From the NCBI GenBank assembly GCA_964517465.1, contig CAZFEK010000003.1:1-64000 (forward strand): a stretch of DNA of 64,000 nucleotides, written 5' to 3'. A program made the position numbers and the translations under genes. Shown here one piece after another: positions 1-9,309 of this stretch (within the stretch, counting starts at the first letter, position 1; each line of letters begins with the position of its first letter). The stretch comes from JACPUX01 sp964517465 (GTDB lineage Bacteria; Pseudomonadota; Gammaproteobacteria; Burkholderiales; Casimicrobiaceae). The notes beneath the pieces were generated by a model. It had not been told where the DNA came from, did not search any database, and was given only the letters and a program-made list of their open reading frames with translations.

Positions 1-330
1 TGTACCTACCCCCCGCCCCCCTTCCTGGGGAAGGGGGTGAACAGGGTTCGCGGGCGGCACCCGCTCCGGTGCCTGGCTTGCGCGCCCTTGGGGCGGCCCG
101 GCGGGCGCTGGTGTACCTTCCCCCCGCCCCCCTTCCTGGGGAAGGGGGTGAACAGGGTTCGCGGGCGCTACCCGCTCCGGTCTGTGGCTTGCACGCCCTT
201 GGGGCGGCCCGGCGGCCGCTGTTGTACCTACCCCCCGCCCCCCTTCCTGGGGAAGGGGGTGAACAGGGTTCGCGGGCGCTACCCGCTCCGGTGCCTGGCT
301 TGCACGCCCTTGGGGCGGCCCGGCGGGCGT
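1..330. repeat. Three tandem 111-bp repeats
   Basis: Three near-identical units start at 1, 112 and 223; the third fades at about 330. Each carries a G/C hairpin in which CCCCCTTCC is followed after three bases by GGAAGGGGG. The period, 111, is divisible by three, which explains why open frames run through the array without being genes. The window begins inside the array, so the true copy number may be higher. It lies just downstream of the btuB-like gene (minus strand) and may act in transcript ending or be a neutral intergenic repeat; function is unknown. Confidence 0.9.
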
Positions 331-428
331 GCTCATGCCCTCGGCCGCCGCAGACCCGGGACCGAAAAGCGCCAGCAGGACGATTAACCCTGCCAGCGCT
401 GGTTGCGGTCCGCGGTTTGCCACTGCGC

Positions 429-2252
429 TCAGCTCCGGTATTGCAGGGCGATGAAAAAACCTCGGCCGGGTGTGCCGTAACCCTTGGCCAACTCGAACTC
501 GCGGTCGAGGAGGTTGTTGACGCGCCCGAGCAAACTCCAACCCTTGGAAAACTCGTGACTCGCGGCCAGATTGACGATGGCATAACCGGCCATGGGTCGC
601 AGATTGGCGGCGTCTTCGAAGCGTTTGCCCGAAGCGAGCCACTCGGCGGTGAGCTTCCACCCGCCCAGCGTGAGCTGTGCTTCGGCGCCGCCATGCAGCC
701 GCGCACGCCGCGGCAGCCACGCGCCGGTTTGCGCGTTCTCCGGGCGCTGGGCATCGACATGCGCTTTGAGCTCCACCCCATCCCGGCGCCAAGAGGCGGC
801 GACGCTCAGGCCCCGGAGCTTGGCTCGGTCGACGTTGTAGGGCGCGCAGTGGTAATCGAGGTCGCACATAAAGACGATGAGGTCGTCGACCCGGTTGTCG
901 AAGACCACCGCCTTGGCCTCAAAGGAGCCTTGCGCATACCGCAAGGACACCTCCGCATTGCGCGCCGATTCAGGACGCAAATCGGCATTGCCGAATCCCG
1001 GATAATAGAGGTCGTTGAAGCTTGGCGCCTTGTATGCCGTGCCCGCCGCGGCCGAAACTCGCCATCCCTCACCCAAACGATAGCCATAACTCAGGCTGCC
1101 CGTCGCCTCCCCGCCGTATTGCGAACTGCTATCGTGGCGCCAATTGGCTTGGACAGAGTGGGCGGCGGCGTTCAAACGATAGACAGCAAGAACCGAGTCG
1201 GTGTTGCGATCTCGCTGGAGATAACCGGTATCCGAATCGACCCTTTCGTCGCGCCGCTCGAAGGCGAGCTGCACTTCGCCCAAGGGCAGGCGAAGGTCGT
1301 TCTGCCAGGTATAGCTGGTTTGCCGTGTACGCACCTCGGAGCTGCCCCAGCTTCCGACGTTGGCGTTGTCATCGACGCCTTGCGCCCAGCGCAGCAGCAC
1401 GCTCCAACCCGGGCGCCACTCGCCGCGATATTGCGCCGAAATACTCTGCAACTGGCTGCGGCCGCGGTCGTCAAAGTCCGGCCCGGCGTCGTATTGGCTC
1501 TTGAGGCGGCTTTGCGAGGCCCAGAGCGCCACTTCCTGCGCGTCGTCGAATCGGTAGTCGACTCGCGCGCTCGCATGTTCGCGCCGATAACCGTCGCGGT
1601 CCGGATTGTAGCTGTAGCTCGACGGGTCGCGGAGGGCGGAAAACCCGCGCTCGGACTCGAGGCTGGCGGACAAGGCGTAGCGCCAGGGTCCGCCGCCGCC
1701 CTGCAGGCTGCCTTGCGCTTCGTAACGCTGCCCGCTGCCGGCACCCGCCCTGGCCTGTCCATGCACGCCTAAATTGCCCCGGCGAGTGAAAAGCTGGATC
1801 ACGCCGCCCAAAGCGTCGGCACCATACAGGCCGCTGGCCGGTCCGCGGAGGATTTCGATGCGTTCGACTCCGGCAAGCGGCAGCGCTTCCAAAGCGGTGC
1901 CGCCCAGAGTCGAGGAATCCACCCTCAGGCCATCGATCAGCACCAAGGTGTGGCCTGAATTGGCCCCGCGCAAAAAAATGCCCGCGGCGGTACCCGGGCC
2001 GCCATTGCTGGTGATTTCGACACCTGGCTGACGCTGCAAAAGCTCGGCCAAGCTCGCGGCGCCGGAGCGCTCGATCTCCTCTCGGTCTATGACGCTGAGG
2101 TCGGCCATCACCTCGGCTTCTGCCTGCGGCGATCGCGCAGCGGTCACCACCACGGCGCCAAGCTTCGAATTCGTTTCATTCGCCCAAGCAGGCAGCGCGG
2201 CAAAAGCCGCCGCCAGCGGACTGAGATAGAACAATCGGCAAATTTTGGTCAC
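429..2252 (-). CDS. btuB: TonB-dependent outer-membrane receptor, BtuB-like (cobalamin uptake)
   Basis: A 607-residue TonB-dependent receptor. The chosen start is a GTG at 2252, preceded six bases upstream by GGAG, and gives a clean signal peptide ending in LPAWA. The mature protein opens with a plug domain (about residues 40-150: GAVVVTAAR, then LVLIDGLRVD and IEILRGPASGLYG), followed by a 22-strand-type barrel ending in the family motif around NNLLDREF. The last residue is Ser rather than the aromatic residue usual for outer-membrane barrels; the nearest aromatic is Tyr, three from the end. A cobalamin riboswitch lies in its 5' leader, so the substrate is most likely vitamin B12 or another corrinoid, and expression should fall when B12 is plentiful. 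Family membership is certain; substrate is inferred from the riboswitch and from similarity to BtuB. Confidence 0.9.
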   Translation of the reverse strand: MTKICRLFYLSPLAAAFAALPAWANETNSKLGAVVVTAARSPQAEAEVMADLSVIDREEIERSGAASLAELLQRQPGVEITSNGGPGTAAGIFLRGANSGHTLVLIDGLRVDSSTLGGTALEALPLAGVERIEILRGPASGLYGADALGGVIQLFTRRGNLGVHGQARAGAGSGQRYEAQGSLQGGGGPWRYALSASLESERGFSALRDPSSYSYNPDRDGYRREHASARVDYRFDDAQEVALWASQSRLKSQYDAGPDFDDRGRSQLQSISAQYRGEWRPGWSVLLRWAQGVDDNANVGSWGSSEVRTRQTSYTWQNDLRLPLGEVQLAFERRDERVDSDTGYLQRDRNTDSVLAVYRLNAAAHSVQANWRHDSSSQYGGEATGSLSYGYRLGEGWRVSAAAGTAYKAPSFNDLYYPGFGNADLRPESARNAEVSLRYAQGSFEAKAVVFDNRVDDLIVFMCDLDYHCAPYNVDRAKLRGLSVAASWRRDGVELKAHVDAQRPENAQTGAWLPRRARLHGGAEAQLTLGGWKLTAEWLASGKRFEDAANLRPMAGYAIVNLAASHEFSKGWSLLGRVNNLLDREFELAKGYGTPGRGFFIALQYRS

Positions 2253-2399
2253 GAAAAACTCCGGTCCTCCGCGCAACCCCGCGCGGTGTTGTAGGAACGG
2301 AACGAGGCGGCGAAGGAAACCCGAAACGAGCGCCTGCGCACTGGATTTCGCGACCCCGCGATCGTTCCAGGGTGGGCGCCGCCTCCAGCATTAGGCTGG

Positions 2400-2580
2400 G
2401 TGCAGCGGCTGCGGGCCGGTCTCCGGGCTCAGAAGCGGATAACGCACACCGCCTTCCCGCGCCTTGCGGCGCAGTGGCGTGCTGGTGTGCCGTACTCTCC
2501 TTTACCGTTGCGGGGGCAGCACAGGCTTTGCACCTGTTTCCCGTTTCACTCACCCGCCCAGAAGGGGCGGCGCGAGCACC
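2400..2580 (-). promoter_or_regulatory. Cobalamin (AdoCbl) riboswitch
   Basis: Read on the minus strand, this leader contains the hallmark B12 box GCTGCCCCCGCAACGGTAA (about 2502-2520), an upstream GTGAAACGGGAA element and a downstream GAGCCCGGAGACCGGCC element, in the correct order for the cobalamin riboswitch family. It sits about 150 bases upstream of the BtuB-like start, as expected for repression of B12 uptake by adenosylcobalamin. Confidence 0.93.
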
Positions 2581-2642
2581 GCGCAGTGCGCGAATGATAG
2601 CATTGTTTGCGCGGCTTCCCGGGTTTTTGTTATCGTTGCCCG

Positions 2643-3740
2643 ATGCCTCCGGACCGAATTAACTTTTCCGAGATCGGGCGCGTCCTGGTAATCAAGTTGC
2701 GACACCACGGTGACGTGCTCCTGACCTCCCCCGTTTTTGCCGCGCTCAAGCGCCAGGCGCCGCAGCTCGAAATCGACGCTTTGGTTTACGCCGACACCGC
2801 GCCCATGCTGCAGAATCACCCGGACATACGCACCGTGTTCGGCATCGACCGCGCTTGGAAGCGTTTGGGCCTATTCCATCAAGCGCGCGAAGAATGGCGC
2901 TTGCTTCGGAATTTGCGTAAGGCCCGCTACGACCTTCTCATTCACCTCACTGAACATCCGCGAGGCGCCTGGTTGGCGCGGCTCTTGCGCCCGCGTTTTT
3001 CCGTCGCGCGCAAGGAGGCCGATCGCGCCGGGTGGTGGTCCAATAGCTTCACCCACCTTTACCCGGTGCCCAAGCAAACGCCGCGGCATACCGTGGAGAC
3101 GCATCTCGACGCCTTGCGCCGGCTAGGACTCGTGGTGCAGGCAGCGAACAAACCGTTGGTGCTCCGCCCCGGCAAGGCTGCCGAAGAGAAGATCGGCGCG
3201 GCGCTCGCCGAAAGGAGCCTCGCGACACAGGCATTTTTGCACGTGCACCCGGGCTCGCGCTGGCTTTTCAAGTGTTGGCCAACCGAACATTTCGCCACCT
3301 TGCTCAAAGACTTGGCCTCTGCCGGCTGGCCTTTGGTGATCACTGGAGCTCCCGAAGCCCGCGAGGCAGCGATGATCGACAGCTTGCGTGCCGCGCTTGG
3401 GGACCAGGCATGCTTCGACTTCGCCGGCAAACTCTCGCTCAACGAGCTGGGCGCTTTGACGGCAAGGGCGAGGGCTTTTATCGGCGTCGATTCCGCGCCC
3501 ATGCACATCGCCGCGGCGATGGGCACACCCACCCTTGCGCTGTTCGGGCCCAGCAACGAAAAGGAGTGGGGGCCCTGGCAGGTGCCTTGCCGAGTGCTAA
3601 GCTCAAGCGCCCATTGCTGCCGACCCTGCGCCCTCGACGGCTGCGGTGGAGGGAAACGCGCCGAATGTTTGGAAACCATCTCGGTTGCCCAAGTGCATGA
3701 AGCGCTCCGGGATTTGCTCGCCGCCACGGCGCCGCGATGA
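2643..3740 (+). CDS. waaQ: LPS heptosyltransferase, WaaQ/RfaQ type (GT9)
   Basis: A 365-residue glycosyltransferase of family GT9, predicted to transfer heptose from an ADP-heptose donor onto the inner core of lipopolysaccharide at the cytoplasmic face. The N-terminal motif VIKLRHHGDVLLTSPVF closely matches the RfaQ (heptosyltransferase III) subgroup, and the C-terminal half has the donor-binding signatures HVHPGSRW and FIGVDSAPMHIAAAMGTPT. The ATG at 2643 was chosen over an upstream TTG because homology begins about 15 residues after it; no strong ribosome site is visible. The stop overlaps the next gene's start (ATGA), so the two are probably translationally coupled. The exact acceptor sugar cannot be read from sequence. 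Confidence 0.85.
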   Translation: MPPDRINFSEIGRVLVIKLRHHGDVLLTSPVFAALKRQAPQLEIDALVYADTAPMLQNHPDIRTVFGIDRAWKRLGLFHQAREEWRLLRNLRKARYDLLIHLTEHPRGAWLARLLRPRFSVARKEADRAGWWSNSFTHLYPVPKQTPRHTVETHLDALRRLGLVVQAANKPLVLRPGKAAEEKIGAALAERSLATQAFLHVHPGSRWLFKCWPTEHFATLLKDLASAGWPLVITGAPEAREAAMIDSLRAALGDQACFDFAGKLSLNELGALTARARAFIGVDSAPMHIAAAMGTPTLALFGPSNEKEWGPWQVPCRVLSSSAHCCRPCALDGCGGGKRAECLETISVAQVHEALRDLLAATAPR

Positions 3741-4900
3741 GGCAAATGCTGGCTTTGGTAAGACAGCGTTATACGGCCTTTGGCGGTGCGGAGCGCTTCG
3801 TCGCTGCGGCGCTCGAGACGCTTGCCCGAGAAGGCGTGACACTGCGGCTTTACACTCGGCGCTGGCCGAAACAGGCCGTGCCCTACGAAGTCATCCGGCT
3901 CGACCCGTATTTCCTGGGCAGCCTTTGGCGCGACTGGTCCTTCGGACGGGCACTGCGCCGCGCGCTCGCCGCCGACCGGCCCAGCCTGGTGCAAAGCCAC
4001 GAGCGCCTCACGGGCTGCGATATCTACCGCGCCGGCGACGGGGTGCATGCGGTGTGGCTGGAAGAACGACAGCGCGATTTGGACGCATGGCAGCGCTTCA
4101 AGATCCGCGCCAACCCCTATCATCGCTACGTGCTCGCCGCCGAGCGCGCGCTGTATGCCCACCCGGGTTTAAAGGCGGTGATCTGCAATTCGCGCATGGT
4201 GCTGGAAGAAATCGCGCAGCGCTTCGGCGTGCCTCGTGAGCGCCTGCACCTCATCTACAATGCGGTGGATACCGCGCGCTATGCTCCGGGCCTTCGCACA
4301 CTGGGGGAGCCTTTGCGGCGGCAGCTCGGCCTGCCTGCCGAAGCCATCGTCTGTCTGTTTCTCGGTTCGGGATATGCGCGCAAAGGACTTGCCGCTGCGA
4401 TCGAGGCGCTGGCCGGGGTCGATCCGCGTTTTCACCTCTTGGTCGTGGGGCGAGAGCGTCGCCTTGCGCCCTGGCAAGCCCTGGCGCAAAGCCGTGGCCT
4501 AGCATCGCGCAGCCACTTCCTGGGCGCAACCGACGACCCCCGCCCCGCCTTCGGGGCGGCCGATCTTTTCCTCTTGCCCACGATCTACGATCCCTGCCCC
4601 AATGCGGTGCTGGAGGCGATGGCCTGCTGCCTTCCCGTGATCACCAGCAAACAATGCGGCGCGGCGGAGCTTTTGGTCGAACACGGCGCAGGTCTGGCCT
4701 GCGACTCTCGCGACATTGTCGGGATTCGCACCGCGCTGGCCGGGTTCATCGACCCGTCTCGCCGCGAGACCTTTGGCGCTCAAGCGCGCCTGGCGGTATT
4801 GCCGCTCACCGCGCAGGCCATGAGTGCGCGCCTTTTGCGCCTCTACCACACGCTGCTGGGCGAGAGCCCGGCGCAAGCGCCGACCAGGCCGGGTTTATAA
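3737..4900 (+). CDS. Glycosyltransferase family 4, WaaG-like (LPS core)
   Basis: A 387-residue GT-B fold glycosyltransferase. It has an N-terminal acceptor domain (FGGAERFVAAAL near residue 15, the usual GT4 nucleotide-sugar loop) and a C-terminal GT4 donor domain with GSGYARKGL and the E-x7-E type segment around NAVLEAMACCLPVITS. Length and motifs resemble WaaG, which adds the first outer-core hexose in enterobacteria. Its four-base overlap with the waaQ-like gene and its position before msbA support a role in core assembly. Sugar specificity is not predictable, so no gene symbol is given. Confidence 0.83.
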   Translation: MRQMLALVRQRYTAFGGAERFVAAALETLAREGVTLRLYTRRWPKQAVPYEVIRLDPYFLGSLWRDWSFGRALRRALAADRPSLVQSHERLTGCDIYRAGDGVHAVWLEERQRDLDAWQRFKIRANPYHRYVLAAERALYAHPGLKAVICNSRMVLEEIAQRFGVPRERLHLIYNAVDTARYAPGLRTLGEPLRRQLGLPAEAIVCLFLGSGYARKGLAAAIEALAGVDPRFHLLVVGRERRLAPWQALAQSRGLASRSHFLGATDDPRPAFGAADLFLLPTIYDPCPNAVLEAMACCLPVITSKQCGAAELLVEHGAGLACDSRDIVGIRTALAGFIDPSRRETFGAQARLAVLPLTAQAMSARLLRLYHTLLGESPAQAPTRPGL

Positions 4901-4901
4901 T
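4896..4901 (+). promoter_or_regulatory. Candidate -10 element ahead of msbA
   Basis: A perfect TATAAT overlaps the end of the WaaG-like gene, 33 bases before the msbA ATG. No good -35 hexamer is seen at 16-18 bases, so this is only a possible internal promoter giving msbA independent expression. Confidence 0.35.
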
Positions 4902-4933
4902 GCAGCGCCCCGGAAAGCCCCACTGATCCCGCC

Positions 4934-6673
4934 ATGACCAGCACCCAACTCTATCGACGCCTGCTGGCTTACGTGCGCCCGTATCGCTGGGTATTCGCCG
5001 CCGCCATCCTGGGCATGGCTTTGGTGGCGACTTCCGACGCGCTTCTGGCTTGGTTCACCGCGCCTCTGATCAACAACTTCGTCAATCCCGACCCGCTCTG
5101 GGTAACTTGGGCGCCCCTGGTCGTGCTCGGTATCTTTCTATTTCGCGGCCTGGGCTCCTACGTTTCCGATTTTGGCATGGCCTGGGTGGGAAACCGGGTA
5201 GTGGCCGATTTGCGCGGCGAAATGACCGCGCACCTCCTGCGCCTTCCCACGCCGTATTATGACCACCAGTCGCGCGGCACCCTGGTATCGAAGCTCACCT
5301 GGGACGCCATGCAAGTGGCCTCGGCGACCTCGAGCGCGATTACGGCACTGATTCGCGGCACGCTGACCATCTTCGGCCTGATGTTGTTTCTGCTTTACGA
5401 AAACTGGCAGCTCACCCTGTTGATGATCGTGGTGGTGCCACTGGTGGCGATGGTGATTCGGTACTTCACCAAGCGCTTGCGCCGCACCAGCCGCGAGGTC
5501 CAGGACGCCGTCGGACGGCTCACTCACATTCTGGAGGAATTGGTCGGCGGGCACCGCGTGGTCAAGGTTTTTCGGGGCGAAGCCTACGAGACGCGGCGCG
5601 CCGGCGTTTCCTCGGAGGAACTGAGGCGAGCCATGACGCGGCAATCCTCGGCCACCGCGGCGAGCACGCCCATCACCCAACTGCTCGCTGCCTTGGTGGT
5701 TTCCGTGGTGCTTTTTGTCGCACTGAAGCAAAGCGCCAGCGGGGCCATTACCGTGGGCGGTTTCACCGCCTATATTTTTGCCATGCTGCGGCTCTTGGAT
5801 CAACTCAAAATGTTAACCGGCGTCAACGCGACTTTGCAGCGAGCGCTGGCAGCAGCCGAGAGCATTTTTCGACTGCTCGACGAAAAACCCGAGCCGGACC
5901 AGGGAACCCGAGATCTCGGCCGTGCCCAGGGAAACCTTCGCTTCGACAGCGTGCGCATGCGCTACGGCAGCGGCGACCCCGTTCGCTGGGCGCTCGAAGG
6001 CATCGATCTCGAAATCCATTCCGGGGAAACCCTGGCTCTGGTGGGCCCTTCCGGTGGCGGCAAGACTACGCTGGTCAACTTAATCGCGCGCTTTTATCAT
6101 CCGACCTCGGGACGGGTGTTGCTCGACGGGTATGATCTCGAAGAAATTTCACTAGCCAGCCTCAGGGACAACTTGGCCATGGTCAGCCAGGACGTCGTGC
6201 TTTTCAACGGCAGCGTGGCCGCCAATATCGCTTATGGCGCCATGGCGCAGGCGCCTCGCGAAGCAATCGTCGAGGCGGCACGCGCCGCGCACGCCCTGGA
6301 TTTCATCGAGGCCTTGCCGGCGGGTTTCGACACCACGGTGGGCGAAAACGGCGTGCGCCTGTCAGGAGGCCAGCGCCAGCGCATTGCCATTGCCCGGGCG
6401 ATCCTCAAGGATGCACCGATACTCATACTCGACGAAGCGACTTCGGCCCTGGACTCCGAATCCGAACGTCAAGTGCAAGCGGCGTTGGACACCTTGATGA
6501 AAAATCGCACCACCATCGTCATCGCCCACCGGCTCTCGACCATCGAGCATGCCGATCGCATCGCGGTGCTGGATCGCGGACAAGTGGCGGAGATCGGCAC
6601 GCACGCGGAACTGCTGGCCAAAGAGGGCATCTACGCGCGCCTGCATCGCTTGCAGTTCTCTTCTTGGTCATGA
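4934..6673 (+). CDS. msbA: Lipid A flippase MsbA (ABC transporter/permease)
   Basis: A 579-residue half-transporter fusing a six-helix membrane domain (about 1-310) to an ABC ATPase. Visible motifs are Walker A GPSGGGKTT (about 371-379), signature LSGGQRQR (about 475) and Walker B ILILDEATSALD (about 493-504), followed by the switch histidine in IVIAHRLST. MsbA homodimers flip lipid A-core from the inner to the outer leaflet of the inner membrane. Its placement between LPS-core glycosyltransferases and near an O-antigen ligase matches this role and argues against a drug exporter. It overlaps the following gene by ATGA. Confidence 0.93.
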   Translation: MTSTQLYRRLLAYVRPYRWVFAAAILGMALVATSDALLAWFTAPLINNFVNPDPLWVTWAPLVVLGIFLFRGLGSYVSDFGMAWVGNRVVADLRGEMTAHLLRLPTPYYDHQSRGTLVSKLTWDAMQVASATSSAITALIRGTLTIFGLMLFLLYENWQLTLLMIVVVPLVAMVIRYFTKRLRRTSREVQDAVGRLTHILEELVGGHRVVKVFRGEAYETRRAGVSSEELRRAMTRQSSATAASTPITQLLAALVVSVVLFVALKQSASGAITVGGFTAYIFAMLRLLDQLKMLTGVNATLQRALAAAESIFRLLDEKPEPDQGTRDLGRAQGNLRFDSVRMRYGSGDPVRWALEGIDLEIHSGETLALVGPSGGGKTTLVNLIARFYHPTSGRVLLDGYDLEEISLASLRDNLAMVSQDVVLFNGSVAANIAYGAMAQAPREAIVEAARAAHALDFIEALPAGFDTTVGENGVRLSGGQRQRIAIARAILKDAPILILDEATSALDSESERQVQAALDTLMKNRTTIVIAHRLSTIEHADRIAVLDRGQVAEIGTHAELLAKEGIYARLHRLQFSSWS

Positions 6674-7785
6674 ACGCACCCGTCGCCGCGCGCAAACTTT
6701 CTATTCTGCACACCGAAGCCTCGAAGGGCTGGGGCGGGCAGGAGATTCGCATCCTTACCGAAGCCGCCGGCTTGATCGCCCGTGGCCACCGCGTGATGCT
6801 GGCCTGTCCGGGCGATGCGCGCATTTTTCGCGAAGCGACGCGCTTCCAAGTGCCTGCTGTCGAGCTGCCGCTGGGCCGCAAGCGCTTGCGCGCGGTGTTC
6901 GAGCTGCGGCGCTGGCTTTCCGGACAGAAGTTCGACGTGATCAACAGCCATAGCTCGACCGACACCTGGCTGATCGCCCTGGCGCGGCTGATGTTGACCC
7001 GCGCGCCGCCCCTGGTGCGCACCCGGCATATCTCGGCTGCGGTCCCGCGCAACCTCGCCACCGCTTGGCTTTATCGCCGCGCGACTTCGCGGGTGGTGAC
7101 CACCGGCGAGGCGCTGCGCACTCAGCTCATCCGTGACAATGGCCTCGACCCGAACCGAGTGATATCGGTTCCCACGGGCATCGACCCCGGACACTTCCAG
7201 CCGGGCGACCGGCTCCTGGCGAGGCGTCTGCTCAACCTGCCGGCTGACGCGGAGCTGATCGGCATCGTCGCCACGCTGCGCAGTTGGAAAGGCCACCGCT
7301 TTTTGTTCGATGCGCTCAAACGCGCCGATCGGCCCAACGCGCGATTGGTGGTGGTGGGAGACGGCCCGCAGCGCAGCCCGCTTTTCCGACTCGCCGCGGA
7401 TCTCGATATTTTGGATCGCGTCGTCTTTGCCGGCAACCAGAACGATGTCGCGCCTTGGCTCCGTGCACTCGATGTCTTCGCCCTTCCCTCCTACGCCAAC
7501 GAAGGCGTGCCTCAGGCGCTCCTGCAGGCGATGATGAGCGGCCTTCCCTGCGTGACCACGGCGGCCGGCGCAATCGGCGAAGTGGCGCAGAACGAGCTCA
7601 CCGCCATCGTCGTGCCCATGCAGGACGCGGGCGCGCTGGCCAAGGCGCTTTCGCGCCTTTTGGACGACGCTGAATTGCGCCACCGCCTGGGCGAAACCGC
7701 GCGCCAGTCGGTACTTGCACGGCATAGCCTGGAAGCGATGCTGGATCGCATGGAGGTGGTGTTTTCGCTTGCCGCCCGCGCTTAG
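6670..7785 (+). CDS. Glycosyltransferase family 4
   Basis: A 371-residue GT4 enzyme. The N-terminus has the GT4 acceptor-loop pattern ASKGWGGQEIRIL, and the C-terminal domain has VVVGDGPQRSPL and the donor-site region FALPSYANEGVPQALLQAMMSGLPCV. The ATG at 6670 overlaps the msbA stop (ATGA) and was preferred over a TTG two codons upstream. It is the last gene of the plus-strand LPS-core unit and probably adds a core or core-proximal sugar. The next gene converges on it with a four-base overlap of the coding ends. Confidence 0.83.
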   Translation: MNAPVAARKLSILHTEASKGWGGQEIRILTEAAGLIARGHRVMLACPGDARIFREATRFQVPAVELPLGRKRLRAVFELRRWLSGQKFDVINSHSSTDTWLIALARLMLTRAPPLVRTRHISAAVPRNLATAWLYRRATSRVVTTGEALRTQLIRDNGLDPNRVISVPTGIDPGHFQPGDRLLARRLLNLPADAELIGIVATLRSWKGHRFLFDALKRADRPNARLVVVGDGPQRSPLFRLAADLDILDRVVFAGNQNDVAPWLRALDVFALPSYANEGVPQALLQAMMSGLPCVTTAAGAIGEVAQNELTAIVVPMQDAGALAKALSRLLDDAELRHRLGETARQSVLARHSLEAMLDRMEVVFSLAARA

Positions 7786-9083
7786 CGCGCTTTGGCCGTA
7801 TCCAGCTGGGGGGTCCGGGCAGCGAAAGCACGGTGGCCGCTCTGGCGCAGGCCATTGAGCCAGAAGCCAAGCAGCAGCATGGTCAGCAGGCCATGTTCGT
7901 GATGCAGGGTGGTGTTGAGAAACCCAATGCCGAGGGTCGCCCCCAGCCCGCTGGCGGCGCCTATCCAAAGTCCCCAACGTTCTGGCGGTTCCGAGGCCCG
8001 CGGCCAGGTTCGCAGCCAAAGCAGCAGGGCAGCAAGCAAAGGCATCAGGGCCATGGCTGCGCCCACCCATCCTCGCTCGGCGAGCAGATTGAGATAGAGA
8101 TTATGGGCGTGCGGATTGCTCCGAAACTTCTCCGCCTGAAACGGTTCCCCGCGCTGCTCTACCCAGCGTTGCACGGTCGGCGAGTCGATTTTCTTGAAGT
8201 TCTCCAGGCCTACCCCGAACCAGGGATGCGCCCTCACCGCCTCCAGCGCCTGCCGCCAGATCTCCGCCCGCGCGTAAAGCAAGCCCGTTTCGCTTTGGTG
8301 CGCCACGGCAAATTTTCGGCGCATATCCTGGTCGTAGCCATAGAGCAGCACTGTGCTAAAAATCGCCAAAGCGGCCATGATGACCAAGGGCCAGCGTGAT
8401 CGCTGCCACCATACCGCTCCGATCAAGAGGGCAAAAGCGAGCATGAAGGCCGCTGCAGCGCGGCTGCCGGAGAGCAGCAAGGCGATGACGACCGAACCTA
8501 CGGTCAAAATGAACAGCCACCTTGCTCCCGAGCCAAGTTGAGACCACAAAGCACAAGCGGCGCCAGCCAATGCCCCGAAGGCAATGACCAGGTAGATGCC
8601 GGTGTGGTTGACATGACCCACCGATGGCAGCTGTATCCCTTCGTAGCTGTGAGGGCGGCCCCAATCCAGCAGCGCCCAGGCGATGCCGATCAAAAGCGAG
8701 AGCATCCCCGCCAGCCCGATCGCTCGCCATTCCGTTCGGCCATAGCCGGAGCGCATGAGCAACCAGCCCAGACTGACGTAACGCAGAACGTCCGCGCCAT
8801 CTCGCCAATTCCCTGGATACGCGCCTCCAAGCTGCACCAACACGGGCGAGCCGAGCCATATCGCAAAAAGGGTGTCCCAGTTGCCCCATGGACCGCCAAA
8901 GTCTTGGGTTCGCCACCGATTCCCCAGCCAGGTCAACACCCAGAGCAACCAAGCGAGATTCTTAGGCGCTTCGAGTATCGGCAGAACCAGCACGAGCAAA
9001 AACAGCAGTCCGAGCTCGCGCGGATAGCGCGTCGCCCGCCAAGGCGCGGCAAGTCGCTCAATCACTTGGGAAAAAGGATTCAT
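7782..9083 (-). CDS. waaL: O-antigen ligase family protein (WaaL-type)
   Basis: A 433-residue polytopic inner-membrane protein with about ten or more hydrophobic segments and the Wzy_C/WaaL signature: a long periplasmic loop holding PWFGVGLENFKK and the histidine pair in SNPHAHNLYLN. WaaL ligases move polymerised O-antigen from undecaprenyl pyrophosphate to lipid A-core in the periplasm. The gene faces the LPS-core genes and ends four bases inside the preceding GT4 gene. WaaL and Wzy polymerases share this fold; the core-gene context favours ligase, but a polymerase role cannot be excluded. Confidence 0.8.
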   Translation of the reverse strand: MNPFSQVIERLAAPWRATRYPRELGLLFLLVLVLPILEAPKNLAWLLWVLTWLGNRWRTQDFGGPWGNWDTLFAIWLGSPVLVQLGGAYPGNWRDGADVLRYVSLGWLLMRSGYGRTEWRAIGLAGMLSLLIGIAWALLDWGRPHSYEGIQLPSVGHVNHTGIYLVIAFGALAGAACALWSQLGSGARWLFILTVGSVVIALLLSGSRAAAAFMLAFALLIGAVWWQRSRWPLVIMAALAIFSTVLLYGYDQDMRRKFAVAHQSETGLLYARAEIWRQALEAVRAHPWFGVGLENFKKIDSPTVQRWVEQRGEPFQAEKFRSNPHAHNLYLNLLAERGWVGAAMALMPLLAALLLWLRTWPRASEPPERWGLWIGAASGLGATLGIGFLNTTLHHEHGLLTMLLLGFWLNGLRQSGHRAFAARTPQLDTAKAR

Positions 9084-9185
9084 CGTGGCAGTTTCGTTAC
9101 TCGCCCGGCCCGGCCTTGATTGCGATCGGGTCGAAGGCGCATCGTCGGACGAAATGGCCCTCTGGGGGCGGAAGAAGTCCGGCCG

Positions 9186-9194
9186 ATTGTATCA
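9186..9194 (-). promoter_or_regulatory. Candidate extended -10 promoter for waaL
   Basis: On the minus strand TGATACAAT reads as an extended -10 (TGn plus TACAAT) about 100 bases before the waaL start. No clear -35 is present, which extended -10 promoters can tolerate. Confidence 0.4.
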
Positions 9195-9309
9195 CTGGCC
9201 CTGTGCCTGTCCTTCGTTCCGCCGCTCGCAGTCGGGCTCGATTCCCAGCGCCAAAGGCGGTTGCGCGCGGTTTGCCTGCGCCGGGAATGGCGGCCGCCGT
9301 GTCCGAAAC

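Noticed and set aside
1..330. CRISPR array.
   Set aside because: Units are 111 bases and contiguous, with no unique spacers and no cas genes.
37..387. Open frames across the 111-bp repeats (also the 567-residue frame from 69).
   Set aside because: They follow the repeat period (divisible by three) or mirror the btuB-like gene on the other strand; composition is Arg/Pro-rich without homology or a start signal.
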